The notes: generated by a model not told the origin, from the letters alone. A DNA stretch of 64,000 nucleotides from an uncultured Clostridium sp. (GCF_947072515.1 NZ_CAMTIG010000002.1:62001-126000); one strand, 5' to 3'; shown: positions 10,215-21,002, numbered from the stretch's first letter. Numbers and translations: made by a program.

Positions 10215-11411
10215 TTACTTTTTTAGTTTTAGTTTAATTAAAGTAATCAAAGTTATTATCGGAAAAATAGTAACTATTAATAAACTAAATTTTAATGAAG
10301 ATTGTATATCAAACATATTAGAGGTAAATTTAGTTGTAAGAAATCCTAATAACCAAGGAGCAAAACCAGCACCAATATCTCCAGAAGCAGCTAAAAAGGC
10401 AAAAAGGCTAATACCATGCTTAGGAATTTTTTCAGAAGTAGTAGTTAAGGTTCCAGGCCAAAGAATGCTAGTGAGTAAGCCACATAAAATACAGCTAATT
10501 ATAGATATCCATTTTGAAGATGAGAATCCTATTATTAAATAAGCAATTATTGAAAGGATTGAACCTGAAATCATTAAATTATAAATATTTAATTTTTTTC
10601 CTAAGAGTCCAAATAGTAATCTACCTGCACCTAACATAAGTGCAAATCCACACATACCAACTAAGTTACTAAATATAATAGATAGATTTAAACCTTTTTT
10701 TATAAAAATGGATATCCATTGATTTATAACAAGTTCAGTTGCAGCACCAGAAGCTATAGCTATTAAAGCAATTATAAAAGTTGGATGTTTAATTAATTTT
10801 AGGAAATGTATTTCATCATCTTCTTGTTTGAACTCTAAAGTAGTTTTTAAAAAAATAAAGAAATTGATGATTGGGACAATACACCAAAATAAAACTATGA
10901 ATCTCCAATTTTCTTTTCCAAAAATAAAAAAATAAAATGTAGTTAAAAGAATAATAGATACTTGCCCCCAAGCATAAAAAGAATGAAGTAAACTCATAGA
11001 GCTATGTTTATTGTCAGATTCTAGAGAATGAATTATAGGGCTTAGGATAAGTTGAAATATTCCACCACCGATAGAAAAAATAATAGTTGAAAAGATAAAC
11101 ATCAAAAAAGGGAAAGTTCTAAAAATATAAGGAGTTATAGAGAATGAAATAAATCCTAAAAAACAAAAAATATTAGCTATTAAAGCAAAGGGTTTAAAAC
11201 CAAATTTTTTTACAGCATGAAATAAAAAAATATTACATAAAATTTGAGTAATGAAATTGGTTATTATTAAAATTGAAAGATTAGAATAAGAAAATTTAAA
11301 TTCATCTATAAGTGTAGTAAAAAGGATAGGTGATAAATTTATTACAATAGCTTGAATAATGTATCCCATATAACAAGCTAATTTTATTAATTTTAAATTA
11401 GAGTTTGACAT
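10215..11411 (-). CDS. MFS transporter
   Basis: ~12 hydrophobic segments, MFS-like architecture. Confidence 0.8.
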   Translation of the reverse strand: MSNSNLKLIKLACYMGYIIQAIVINLSPILFTTLIDEFKFSYSNLSILIITNFITQILCNIFLFHAVKKFGFKPFALIANIFCFLGFISFSITPYIFRTFPFLMFIFSTIIFSIGGGIFQLILSPIIHSLESDNKHSSMSLLHSFYAWGQVSIILLTTFYFFIFGKENWRFIVLFWCIVPIINFFIFLKTTLEFKQEDDEIHFLKLIKHPTFIIALIAIASGAATELVINQWISIFIKKGLNLSIIFSNLVGMCGFALMLGAGRLLFGLLGKKLNIYNLMISGSILSIIAYLIIGFSSSKWISIISCILCGLLTSILWPGTLTTTSEKIPKHGISLFAFLAASGDIGAGFAPWLLGFLTTKFTSNMFDIQSSLKFSLLIVTIFPIITLITLIKLKLKK

Positions 11412-11665
11412 AAAATTTGATCACTTCCTTATATTTATTATATAAATTATTATGTGTGAAAAAAATATATAAATACGTTTGGGAAAAAAGAGTTTATTAT
11501 AAATGAAATAAGGAGTTTTTTGGAAAGTTATATAGGATTAACTTGAATTGAAATATTTTTTTGTAAAAGATAAAGGGAATTATTCGATAGCCACTAGATT
11601 ATTTTGTATCAAATAAGTTTTTAAAAAATATAATGTAGTAAATAATTGTTAGGTAGGGAAATAGA

Positions 11666-12028
11666 ATGTCTTGTATTAAGTGTAATGATGCATTGATAAA
11701 AGGACTGAATAAATGTCCTAAGTGTGGAAAAGAACTAGAAAAAACAATTGTTAAGGCTACAGATAGTATTGATGAAAATAGAGATGGAAAAGAACTAAAA
11801 AAAGATATGGAAGAAAAAAATAAAACATATGAAATAGAAGAGAAAATAAAAGAGGAAATTGAAAGACTAAGTAGTGAAAAAAAGATAAAAGAAAATATAG
11901 AATTAGAAAATGAAGAGGAAATGTGTGAATATTATAATGAATATATTAAAAAGATGAAATTATATTGCCTTATAGGTGGATTAATAATAATTGCATTTTT
12001 TATTTTTGTTTTATATATTATTTTTTAA
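11666..12028 (+). CDS. zinc-ribbon protein with coiled coil and C-terminal TM helix
   Basis: CIKC...CPKC zinc ribbon, Glu/Lys-rich region, C-terminal hydrophobic segment. Confidence 0.65.
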   Translation: MSCIKCNDALIKGLNKCPKCGKELEKTIVKATDSIDENRDGKELKKDMEEKNKTYEIEEKIKEEIERLSSEKKIKENIELENEEEMCEYYNEYIKKMKLYCLIGGLIIIAFFIFVLYIIF

Positions 12029-12048
12029 TAAAGAAGTTAGATAATAAG

Positions 12049-12118
12049 AAAGAGAGATGTTATTATGATATGTTCATTGTCAAGTAGACAGGATAAATAT
12101 CTAAAACATCTCTCTTTT
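12049..12118. terminator. bipartite hairpin between convergent genes
   Basis: AAAGAGAGATGTT / AACATCTCTCTTT with inner GATAT/ATATC and TGTC/GACA pairs. Confidence 0.7.
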
Positions 12119-12121
12119 CAA

Positions 12122-13258
12122 TTATATTGTATGAACAACTTTTCCGTTTACAATTACAGTGTTTATGTTAATCTCATCATCAAAAAGAAGTAAATCTGCA
12201 TCGTAACCTTCTTTGATTTGTCCTTTTTTATCTTCTACTTTACAGTGTCTAGCACCATTATGAGAAGCCATTTTTACTACTTCATATAAAGGATAACTTG
12301 TATTTTTATATACATTTCTAACAGCTTTATCAAGAGTTAATATAGAACCAGCTAAAGTTCCGCCATCAAGTCTTGCAGCACCATCTTTAACAAATACATC
12401 TTGACCACCAAGTGAATATTTACCATTAGGCATTCCACAAGCCATCATAGCATCAGTTACTAAAAGAACTTTATCTGTTCCTTTTTGTTTATATGCAACT
12501 CTTAAAGAGGGATAAGCAATATGAATACCGTCTGAAATAGTCTCAGTTGTAATATCAGAATCGAAAACAGCACCTACAACTCCAGGTTCTCTGTGGGCAA
12601 ATCCTGTCATAGCATTAAATAAGTGTGTTGCATGGTTACATCCACAATGTATTCCATCCATAGCTTCAGCATAAGTAGCTTTAGTGTGTCCAATTGAACA
12701 AACAACACCTTTTTTACTTAAATATTCGATAAGTTCTTTAGCACCATCTACTTCAGGAGCAATAGTTATTGATGTTACTGCATCTTCACATCCCTTAACC
12801 ATTCTTTCATAAGTTTCTATAGAAGGAACTTCAACAAAGTTTGGATTTTGAGCACCAATTGCATTTGGGCTTATAAAAGGACCTTCAAGATGTGCACCTA
12901 AAACGTTAGCACCATCTGTTCCATTAAGTTTTGTATATTTGATAGCTTCCATTGATTTTTGAATATCTTCAACAGCAACTGTCATTGTAGTTGGTGTGAA
13001 TGATGTTGTCCCAAATTTACAAATAGTTTTAGCAATTTCGTTTATTGCTTCAACAGTTCCATCCATAGTATCGTGCCCACCAGCACCATGAATATGAACA
13101 TCAATAAATCCAGGTGAAAGATACATTCCTTTAGCATCTATAATATTTGAATCTTCTGAATCTTCAGGATTGAATTTTACAATTTTATTATCTTTGATAA
13201 GAACAGAGCCTTCTTCTATTCTATCGATAAAGATTATTTTACAATTTTTTATTATCAT
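12122..13258 (-). CDS. nagA: N-acetylglucosamine-6-phosphate deacetylase
   Basis: PGFIDVHIHGAGGHDTMDG, HLEGPFISP, GHTKATYAEA, NHATHLFNAM, LVTDAMMACG. Confidence 0.95.
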   Translation of the reverse strand: MIIKNCKIIFIDRIEEGSVLIKDNKIVKFNPEDSEDSNIIDAKGMYLSPGFIDVHIHGAGGHDTMDGTVEAINEIAKTICKFGTTSFTPTTMTVAVEDIQKSMEAIKYTKLNGTDGANVLGAHLEGPFISPNAIGAQNPNFVEVPSIETYERMVKGCEDAVTSITIAPEVDGAKELIEYLSKKGVVCSIGHTKATYAEAMDGIHCGCNHATHLFNAMTGFAHREPGVVGAVFDSDITTETISDGIHIAYPSLRVAYKQKGTDKVLLVTDAMMACGMPNGKYSLGGQDVFVKDGAARLDGGTLAGSILTLDKAVRNVYKNTSYPLYEVVKMASHNGARHCKVEDKKGQIKEGYDADLLLFDDEININTVIVNGKVVHTI

Positions 13259-13377
13259 ATATTACACCTCCAAGAAAATTTAGTAGACAAAATTAATTTT
13301 ACTTAAATGTCTTATGCTATAATTATATAATATAAAGTCAATAATATAAACAACAAGGCAGGATTTGGAGTGAAAAG

Positions 13378-15612
13378 ATGGAAAGTATAGTTGGTTTAGT
13401 TGAAGGTATAGTATTTAAAAGTGAGGATTCGGGATATACAGTTTTAAAGGTGTTATTTAATAATCAAACAGTTACAGCAACTGGAGCTGTACCTTTTGCC
13501 AAAGAAGGCCAAAATGTAAAGTTAACTGGAGAATGGGTTGTACATAAACAATTTGGAAAACAGTTTAAAATAGAAATGTATGAAGAAATACTTCCAACAT
13601 CAATAGAAGGAATAGAAAGATATTTAAGTGCAGGAGTTATCTATGGAATTGGTCCTGTTACAGCTAAAAGAATAGTCGCTCATTTTGGAGAAAATACATT
13701 AGAAGTTCTAGAGAACAATATTGAAAGATTGAAAGAAATAGAAGGAATTGGAGATAAAAAATTTAAGATTATATATGAATCTTATGAGGAACAAAAAGGA
13801 TTGAGAGATATAATTTTATTTTTTACACAATATGGACTTTCAAATAATCAATGTATAAAACTTTATAAAAAATATGGGGATAGAGCAAAGGATTTAGTAA
13901 AGGAAAATCCATATAGATTATGTAAAGAAATATCAGGGATAGGATTTAAAACGGCTGATAAAATAGCAATGAACATGGGAATTGAAACAAGATCATCTCA
14001 TAGAATAAAAAGTGGGATAGACTATGTGTTAAATAAATTTTGTGCTAATGGAAATACATATATGCCTAAAGAGCGATTAATTGAAGAAGCAAGAGAAACT
14101 TTAGTGGTTGAAAAAGAATTGATAGAGGAAAACATATACAATTATTATTTAGAAAAAGGAATAATAATTGAAAAAATAAAGGATCAAGAAGCTGTTTTTT
14201 CATTGCCATATTATTATAGTGAAATTGGGATAACAAAAAAAATAATAGAGCTTGGAATTGAAAATTTTCAAACTATAAATACTGATGTAGAACATGAAAT
14301 AAAAATGTTCGAAAGAAGTCAGGGAATCATATTTGCTAAATCGCAAAATGAAGCGATTTTAAATGCTTTTATAGAAGGAATTGAAATAATAACTGGTGGA
14401 CCAGGAACAGGGAAAACAACAATAATAAAATGTATTATTGACATATACGAAAAAAATGGATTAAAAGTTTTATTAGCAGCACCAACAGGAAGAGCAGCTA
14501 AAAGAATGTCAGAGTCAACAGGAAGAGAAGCTAAAACTATTCATAGATTATTAGAGATGGGAGTTTCAGATGAAGGTGGAGAAAGAACAACATTCCTAAA
14601 AGGGGATGGAGAGCCATTAGAAGGAGATGTTGTCATACTTGATGAAGCTTCTATGATTGATGTTAATTTAATGAATAATCTTTTGAAAGCTATAAAGCTT
14701 GGAACAAGGCTTATAATTGTGGGAGATGTTGATCAACTACCATCAGTTGGGGCTGGAAATGTTCTAAATGATTTAATAAACAGTGAGTTTATTAAAGTCG
14801 TACGTTTAAAAGAAATTTTTAGACAAGGAGCTGAAAGTCTAATAACTGTAAATGCACATAGAATAAATAATGGGGAAATGCCTCATTTAAATAAAAAAGG
14901 AAATGATTTTTATTTTATAAGAAGTGAAAATAATGAAGAAATATTAAATACTATAATAGATTTAATAAATAGAAGACTGCCTAAGTTTAATAAGGATTGG
15001 GATAAATTACGAGATATTCAACTTTTAACACCGATGAGAAAAGGGATTCTAGGTGTTGAAAATATGAATGAGAGAATTCAAGAAGTATTGAATCCTAAGG
15101 ACCCAGGTAAAAGAGAAAAGAAAATTAAAGAAATTATTTTTAGAGAAGGCGATAAGGTTATGCAAACAAAAAATAATTACTCTTTAAAATGGACTCGTGT
15201 TTCAGGAGAAGGTGAGTATGAAGGTGATGGAGTTTTTAATGGAGACATGGGCTTTATACAATCTATAAATGAAGAAGAAAAAATTATAACAGTAATATTT
15301 GATGATGAAAGAAAAGTAAAATATGATTATGTATATGTAGATGAATTAGAACTTGCTTATGCAATTACAATTCATAAAAGTCAAGGAAGTGAATTTAAAG
15401 TGGTTATAATACCATCGTTTATGGGTTCATCGCTTCTTATGAATAAAAATTTATTATATACGGGGATTACAAGAGCTAAGAAATTAGTAGTGGTAGTCGG
15501 TATGACAAAAGCATTAAATTATATGGTTAAAAATACAAAAAGTATGGAAAGATATTCGGCACTTGAACATAAAATAAAGGAAATAACAAATCATGAATTT
15601 GTAGAAAAGTAG
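13378..15612 (+). CDS. recD2: RecD2-type ATP-dependent helicase
   Basis: ITGGPGTGKTTIIKCI Walker A, DEASMIDVNLM, AYAITIHKSQGSEF, TGITRAKKLVVVVG; N-terminal HhH region. Confidence 0.93.
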   Translation: MESIVGLVEGIVFKSEDSGYTVLKVLFNNQTVTATGAVPFAKEGQNVKLTGEWVVHKQFGKQFKIEMYEEILPTSIEGIERYLSAGVIYGIGPVTAKRIVAHFGENTLEVLENNIERLKEIEGIGDKKFKIIYESYEEQKGLRDIILFFTQYGLSNNQCIKLYKKYGDRAKDLVKENPYRLCKEISGIGFKTADKIAMNMGIETRSSHRIKSGIDYVLNKFCANGNTYMPKERLIEEARETLVVEKELIEENIYNYYLEKGIIIEKIKDQEAVFSLPYYYSEIGITKKIIELGIENFQTINTDVEHEIKMFERSQGIIFAKSQNEAILNAFIEGIEIITGGPGTGKTTIIKCIIDIYEKNGLKVLLAAPTGRAAKRMSESTGREAKTIHRLLEMGVSDEGGERTTFLKGDGEPLEGDVVILDEASMIDVNLMNNLLKAIKLGTRLIIVGDVDQLPSVGAGNVLNDLINSEFIKVVRLKEIFRQGAESLITVNAHRINNGEMPHLNKKGNDFYFIRSENNEEILNTIIDLINRRLPKFNKDWDKLRDIQLLTPMRKGILGVENMNERIQEVLNPKDPGKREKKIKEIIFREGDKVMQTKNNYSLKWTRVSGEGEYEGDGVFNGDMGFIQSINEEEKIITVIFDDERKVKYDYVYVDELELAYAITIHKSQGSEFKVVIIPSFMGSSLLMNKNLLYTGITRAKKLVVVVGMTKALNYMVKNTKSMERYSALEHKIKEITNHEFVEK

Positions 15613-15614
15613 AT

Positions 15615-16598
15615 ATGGAGGAGATTACTTTGAAAGAAAATATGAATGAGATTAAAGCTATAAATAAAAAATTAAATAACTTTTTAGAGAATGATTTAAG
15701 TTTGCTTCAATTTTATGGAAGACCATTTCAAAGTAATAGTATTTTTAGTGAAATCATATCTAAAATAGTAGAAAAAGGTGGTCATATTCTATATATTTGG
15801 GGATATGAAAATTTAAGCAAAGAAATATATAGGCAAATAGGAAACAAAGGAAAGATTGCATATTCTGTAAATGGGTTAAGTGAAGCAAATTTAGTATTTA
15901 TGTCATTTAAACACACATATAACATAAGTAGAGACTATGATTTGATTATTATAGATGATGTTTCAACCTATTTTAAAATAAATGAATTTGCGGTAGAAGG
16001 ATTATATAATAAGTGTAAAGTTCATAGTAAAAAAATTATTATATATGGAATACAAAGTTGCTCATTTAACCAAGATGGAATAGATTTGAGTAGTCTAAAT
16101 GTAAGAGAACGTTTCTTAGAGCCTCGAGTAATAACTACTAGAATAGATTTGAAAAAAGATATACCATATAGCCTTTATGATTATATATTATGGTTTAAAA
16201 ATAGACGAAGTAAGGTTGTATTTTGGGTTCCATATGCAGATGATGTAGAAAGCCTATATCATTATTATTTAAAAGAAATTAATTTGGATAATGTAAAAAT
16301 TATAAAAGAAACGGAATATAAAAATGATTTAAATATTAAAGATAGGGCAATATTTATAATAACAAACAATATGGAGGCATTATGTAATATTTCTAGATTA
16401 GATGGAATAGTTGCTCTTTTTGCAGATAATAATAAATTAGACTATAAAAAAATTATTTATATGTGCGGACAGATAACTACTAAAACAGGAGAAGTTATAT
16501 TAGTTAGTAGAAATGAAACAGAAGAAATTGAGAGAGCTAGAAAGCTAACTAGAAATTTCAATAAAAAATTATGGGACGAGAAATTTTCAATGTACTAG
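15615..16598 (+). CDS. degenerate ComFA-like P-loop-less helicase-related protein
   Basis: Between recD2 and comF; DLIIIDDVSTY (DEAD-like position), KVVFWVPYADDVESLYHYY (helicase-C-like), C-terminal GQITTKTGEVILVSRNETEEIERARKLTRNFN resembles ComFA end; no Walker A GKT found. Confidence 0.5.
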   Translation: MEEITLKENMNEIKAINKKLNNFLENDLSLLQFYGRPFQSNSIFSEIISKIVEKGGHILYIWGYENLSKEIYRQIGNKGKIAYSVNGLSEANLVFMSFKHTYNISRDYDLIIIDDVSTYFKINEFAVEGLYNKCKVHSKKIIIYGIQSCSFNQDGIDLSSLNVRERFLEPRVITTRIDLKKDIPYSLYDYILWFKNRRSKVVFWVPYADDVESLYHYYLKEINLDNVKIIKETEYKNDLNIKDRAIFIITNNMEALCNISRLDGIVALFADNNKLDYKKIIYMCGQITTKTGEVILVSRNETEEIERARKLTRNFNKKLWDEKFSMY

Positions 16599-17206
16599 AT
16601 ATGATATTTCAAGGGTTTTTAGAGATAATATTTCCTAAAAAAAATGAATGCCTAATTTGTAAAGAAGAGGCAGAAGGTATTTGTAATAAATGTTCTAAAA
16701 AAATAGTGAAATGTGAAAAAAGTGATATAAGTTATGCATACTATAATGAAGAACTAAAAGAATTAATTCTTCTTTTTAAATTTAGGAAAAACTTTAATGC
16801 AGGAGAAGTTTTAGCATCATTTTTAATAGAAAAATTAAAAGATGAGAAAGAAGAATATATTTTAACTTTTGTACCTATAAGCAAAAGAAAAATGAAAAAA
16901 AGAGGGTTTAATCAATGTGAATATCTCTGTAAAAAGGCAGGGAAAGTTTTAAAAATTGATGTAATAGAGACACTTATTCAAGTAAAAGATGTAAGAGAAC
17001 AAAAAACTTTAAGTAAACAAGAACGAAGTAATAATGTTAAAGGAATATTTAAAATTATAAATAAAGAGAAGATAAAAAATAAAAAACTTATATTGGTAGA
17101 TGATGTCATAACAACAGGTGCAACCTTAAAAGAATGTGAAAAAATTTTGAAAAATGGTGGAATAGGAAGTATAAAACTGTTGACTATTGGGAAAAGTGAT
17201 ATATAA
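16571..17206 (+). CDS. comF: ComF family (ComFC-like) phosphoribosyltransferase-fold protein
   Basis: CLIC...CNKC zinc finger, KKRGFNQCEYLCKKAGKVL, LILVDDVITTGATLKEC PRPP motif; true start may be 16601. Confidence 0.92.
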   Translation: MGREIFNVLDMIFQGFLEIIFPKKNECLICKEEAEGICNKCSKKIVKCEKSDISYAYYNEELKELILLFKFRKNFNAGEVLASFLIEKLKDEKEEYILTFVPISKRKMKKRGFNQCEYLCKKAGKVLKIDVIETLIQVKDVREQKTLSKQERSNNVKGIFKIINKEKIKNKKLILVDDVITTGATLKECEKILKNGGIGSIKLLTIGKSDI

Positions 17207-17213
17207 TATTAAT

Positions 17214-17422
17214 GTAAAGTTAGGTCTGTGGTTGAAAGTCGATGCTAGTCGCAGGCAAAACGATCCACGTAACCTAGGCAAAGATTCTAGTGAGCATGGT
17301 GCGGTATAGAGGTAAGTCCTACCAGAGAAAATCTGAGAGTATTAGTAGTGAGAGGTTAAGTCCGGGTAGCGAAAGTTCCAGTAGGCGAGTGTGGGGGCAA
17401 AAACCAGGTCAGCTAACTTTAC
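17214..17422 (+). ncRNA. raiA-motif structured RNA (candidate)
   Basis: Perfect 10-bp closing helix GTAAAGTTAG (17214-17223)/CTAACTTTAC (17413-17422); GC-rich relative to surroundings; directly upstream of hpf/raiA; own downstream terminator. Confidence 0.8.
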
Positions 17423-17429
17423 AAAAAAG

Positions 17430-17476
17430 AAAGTATGGAAATATACAAATGTATTATTGTCCATGCTTATTTTTTT
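17430..17476 (+). terminator. terminator of raiA-motif RNA
   Basis: AAGTATGG...CCATGCTT stem followed by ATTTTTTT. Confidence 0.75.
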
Positions 17477-17511
17477 GCAATTATTAATTTTCAGAAAATT
17501 CTAACACAATA

Positions 17512-17540
17512 TTGAAAATGTTTTCTGGAAATGATATAAT
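17512..17540 (+). promoter_or_regulatory. sigma-A-type promoter of hpf
   Basis: TTGAAA (17512) N17 TATAAT (17535). Confidence 0.8.
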
Positions 17541-17623
17541 ATAGACAAGAAGTAATTAAAAGCTTCACATATAAACTAAAGGGTTTAGTATAAGTCTTTT
17601 AATAGAGAAAGGGGCTGGACTTT

Positions 17624-18154
17624 ATGAAAGTAACAGTAGTATCAAAGAATATTGAAATAACAGAAGGGCTAAGAGATGGAATAGAAAGAAAAATCGCAAA
17701 GCTTGAAAAATATTTTGAGAAAGAAGTAGAAGCAAAAGTTACAATAGCAGTACAAAAAAATGCGCACATAGTAGAGGTCACAATTCCTTTCAGTGGAATA
17801 ATGTTAAGAGCGGAAGAATCAACTAACGATATGTATAAATCAATAGATTTAGTCGAAGAAAAATTAGTTAGACAAATTAGAAAACAAAAAACTAAGTTAA
17901 GTAGAAAATATAATAAATCTTTAAGATTTGCAGAAATTGCAGCAGATATGGAAGATGTAGAAGAATCTAAAGGGAAAATAGTAAGAACTAAAAGTTTTGC
18001 AGTTAAGCCTATGAATTCAGACGAGGCAGTATTACAAATGGAACTTTTAGGGCATAATTTCTTTGTATATCAAGATACTGATACAAATAACGTTAGTGTA
18101 GTGTATAAAAGAAAAGATGGAAATTACGGATTGTTAGATCCAGAATATAAATAA
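17624..18154 (+). CDS. hpf: ribosome hibernation promoting factor, long form
   Basis: MKVTVVSKNIEITEGLRDGIERKIAKLEKYF N-terminus and C-terminal NSDEAVLQMELLGHNFFVYQDTDTNNVSVVYKRKDGNYGLLDP. Confidence 0.97.
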   Translation: MKVTVVSKNIEITEGLRDGIERKIAKLEKYFEKEVEAKVTIAVQKNAHIVEVTIPFSGIMLRAEESTNDMYKSIDLVEEKLVRQIRKQKTKLSRKYNKSLRFAEIAADMEDVEESKGKIVRTKSFAVKPMNSDEAVLQMELLGHNFFVYQDTDTNNVSVVYKRKDGNYGLLDPEYK

Positions 18155-18163
18155 AAAATAAAT

Positions 18164-18202
18164 TAAGGCTTCATAGATAATTTTATCTATGAAGCTTTTA
18201 TT
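18164..18202 (+). terminator. terminator after hpf
   Basis: AAGGCTTCATAGATA-ATTT-TATCTATGAAGCTTTT. Confidence 0.85.
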
Positions 18203-18361
18203 GTATAGAGAATAAAATTTGGGTATAATTTAGAATATATAAATAAAAAAGGTGAAAAGTTGAAAAAATGGCCATATAAATGGTATAATTTAAGAATGTA
18301 CGAATAAGATTGGCTAATTTTAGAAATTAGTAATTTGTTTTAATTTTGAAAGGAAGAAAAT

Positions 18362-20884
18362 ATGGGAATATTTAAAGCGTTATTTGGATCATATAGCGAA
18401 AGAGAAGTAAAAAGAATACAACCAATAGTTGAGAAGATAGACAAATTAGCTCCTACAATTGAAGGACTATCAGATGAGGAGCTTCAAGGGAAGACAAATG
18501 AATTTAAAGAAAGATTATCAAAGGGTGAGACTTTAGATGATATATTAGTAGAAGCATTTGCTGTTATGAGAGAAGCATCATGGAGAGTTTTAGGAATGAA
18601 ACATTATAAGGTGCAATTAGCAGGAGGAGTAGTTCTACATCAAGGAAGAATTGCAGAGATGAAAACCGGAGAAGGTAAAACTTTAGTTGCAACACTTCCA
18701 GCATATCTTAATGCATTGTCAGGAAAAGGAGTTCATGTAATTACAGTTAATGACTACCTTGCAAAAAGAGATATGGAACAAATGGGTGAAGTATACGGAT
18801 TTTTAGGACTAACAACAGGAGTTGTAGTTCATGATATAAGTAATGATGATAGAAGAGCAGCATATAATTGCGATATCACTTATGGAACAAATAATGAATT
18901 CGGATTTGATTACTTAAGAGATAACATGGTTATATATAAAGAGGAAATGGTTCAAAGAGACCTTAACTTTGTTATAGTGGATGAGGTTGACTCAATTTTA
19001 ATTGATGAAGCTAGAACACCACTTATAATTTCAGGAGCAGGGGAAAAATCAACAGAATTCTATAAGGTTGCTGACTTCTTTGTAAAAAAATTAATTGCAG
19101 AAGAAGATTATACAATTGATGAAAAAGCAAATGCGGTTATGTTAACTCATCAAGGTGTTGAGAAAGCTGAAAAAACATTTAATTTAGAAAACTATGCAGA
19201 TGCTGAAAATATGCAATTACAACATTATGTAACACAAGCACTTAAAGCAAACTACTTCATGAGAAAAGATAAAGACTACATGGTTAAAGATGGAGAAGTT
19301 ATTATAGTTGATGAATTTACAGGAAGACTTATGGAAGGTAGAAGATATTCAGATGGTCTTCATCAAGCAATTGAAGCTAAAGAAAATGTTAAGATTGCTA
19401 GAGAATCAAAAACATTAGCAACAATTACATTCCAAAATTATTTTAGAATGTATAATAAGTTATCAGGAATGACAGGAACAGCGTTAACAGAAGAAAATGA
19501 GTTTAGAGAAATTTATGGCTTAGATGTTATAGTTGTACCTACTAACTTACCAATACAAAGAGCAGATAGACATGATGTTGTTTATAAAACAGCACAAGGC
19601 AAATATAAAGCAATCGTTGACGAAATAATTGAATCAAATAAAAACGGTCAACCGGTGCTTGTTGGTACAGCAAGTATTGAAAAATCAGAAATAATAGCAG
19701 GTCTTTTAAAGAAAAGAGGAGTTACACATAAAGTATTAAATGCGAAATTCCATGAACAAGAAGCAGAAATTATTACTGGAGCTGGAGAATTAGGTTCTGT
19801 TACAATTGCAACTAATATGGCCGGAAGAGGAACAGACATCAAATTAGGTGAAGGTGTTATTGAAGCTGGTGGTTTAAAAATTATCGGAACTGAAAGACAT
19901 GAATCTAGAAGAATAGATAATCAGCTTAGAGGGCGTGCTGGAAGACAAGGAGACCCAGGTCAATCAACATTCTATATTTCTTTAGAAGATGATTTAATGA
20001 GAATATTTATGTCGGAAAAAACACACTCAATGGTTGATAAGTTAGGACTTGAAGAAGATGATGCTATAGAAAGTAAAATAATTACTAAATCTATAGAAAG
20101 TGCTCAAAAGAAAGTTGAAGGACATAACTTTGATATTAGAAAGAATCTTCTAGGATATGATGATGTTATGAATATGCAAAGAGAAGTTATCTACAAACAA
20201 AGAAGAGAAGTTCTTGAAGGTGAAAATTTAAAAAATGAAATTCTTAGCATGATAAAAAGTGTTGTATCTGGAGCCGTAGAAAATCATCTAGCAGGTGTAG
20301 AAGAGGATTATGAAGAAGCATTAAAGAAACTTGTAATTTATTTAGATGAGATTTGTATTCCAAGCAATAGAATAACTATAGATGATTTAGTAAATCTTGA
20401 TATAGAAGAAATAAAAGAAAAACTAACAGCTATGGCTATGGAAATTTATGAAGGCAAAGAATTAGAGTTTGGAGAAGAAAGAATTAGAGAAATTGAAAGA
20501 GTAGTTCTTCTTAAAAACGTTGATATGAAATGGATGGATCATATAGATGCAATGGATCACTTAAAACAAGGGATTGGTTTAAGAGCATTTAAACAAATAG
20601 ATCCAGTTCAAGCTTACCAAATGGAAGGTAGCGAAATGTTTGAAGAGATGATCCAATCTATAAAAATAGATACAGTTAAATATCTTTTCCATGTTCAAAT
20701 GGAAAAAGCACCAGAAAGAGAAAGAGTAGTAGAAAAGACTACTGAAGTTCGTGGTGGAGGTTTAGAAGGAAATGAACCTAAAAAGAAAGAACCAGTTAGA
20801 AAAGAAGTAACTACAGGAAGAAATGATAAATGTCCATGTGGAAGCGGTAAGAAATATAAAAATTGCTGTGGAAGAGAAGTTTAA
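18362..20884 (+). CDS. secA: preprotein translocase ATPase SecA
   Basis: [56 protein letters not shown]-terminal [14 protein letters not shown]. Confidence 0.99.
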   Translation: MGIFKALFGSYSEREVKRIQPIVEKIDKLAPTIEGLSDEELQGKTNEFKERLSKGETLDDILVEAFAVMREASWRVLGMKHYKVQLAGGVVLHQGRIAEMKTGEGKTLVATLPAYLNALSGKGVHVITVNDYLAKRDMEQMGEVYGFLGLTTGVVVHDISNDDRRAAYNCDITYGTNNEFGFDYLRDNMVIYKEEMVQRDLNFVIVDEVDSILIDEARTPLIISGAGEKSTEFYKVADFFVKKLIAEEDYTIDEKANAVMLTHQGVEKAEKTFNLENYADAENMQLQHYVTQALKANYFMRKDKDYMVKDGEVIIVDEFTGRLMEGRRYSDGLHQAIEAKENVKIARESKTLATITFQNYFRMYNKLSGMTGTALTEENEFREIYGLDVIVVPTNLPIQRADRHDVVYKTAQGKYKAIVDEIIESNKNGQPVLVGTASIEKSEIIAGLLKKRGVTHKVLNAKFHEQEAEIITGAGELGSVTIATNMAGRGTDIKLGEGVIEAGGLKIIGTERHESRRIDNQLRGRAGRQGDPGQSTFYISLEDDLMRIFMSEKTHSMVDKLGLEEDDAIESKIITKSIESAQKKVEGHNFDIRKNLLGYDDVMNMQREVIYKQRREVLEGENLKNEILSMIKSVVSGAVENHLAGVEEDYEEALKKLVIYLDEICIPSNRITIDDLVNLDIEEIKEKLTAMAMEIYEGKELEFGEERIREIERVVLLKNVDMKWMDHIDAMDHLKQGIGLRAFKQIDPVQAYQMEGSEMFEEMIQSIKIDTVKYLFHVQMEKAPERERVVEKTTEVRGGGLEGNEPKKKEPVRKEVTTGRNDKCPCGSGKKYKNCCGREV

Positions 20885-21002
20885 TAAATAAAATAATAGC
20901 AGTGGGTTAGAGTAGCTCACTGCTATTTTCAAAGTATTTGATAATATATAAAATTAAAATAAGAACCTAAAGGTTCAATCTTTTTTAGAAAGAGGTGTAA
21001 TT

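Noticed and set aside
17290-17487. 65-aa ORF MSMVRYRGKSYQRKSESISSERLSPG...
   Set aside because: It lies within the raiA-motif RNA, has no protein-family signal and an atypical composition for this genome; best explained as chance coding inside a structured RNA.
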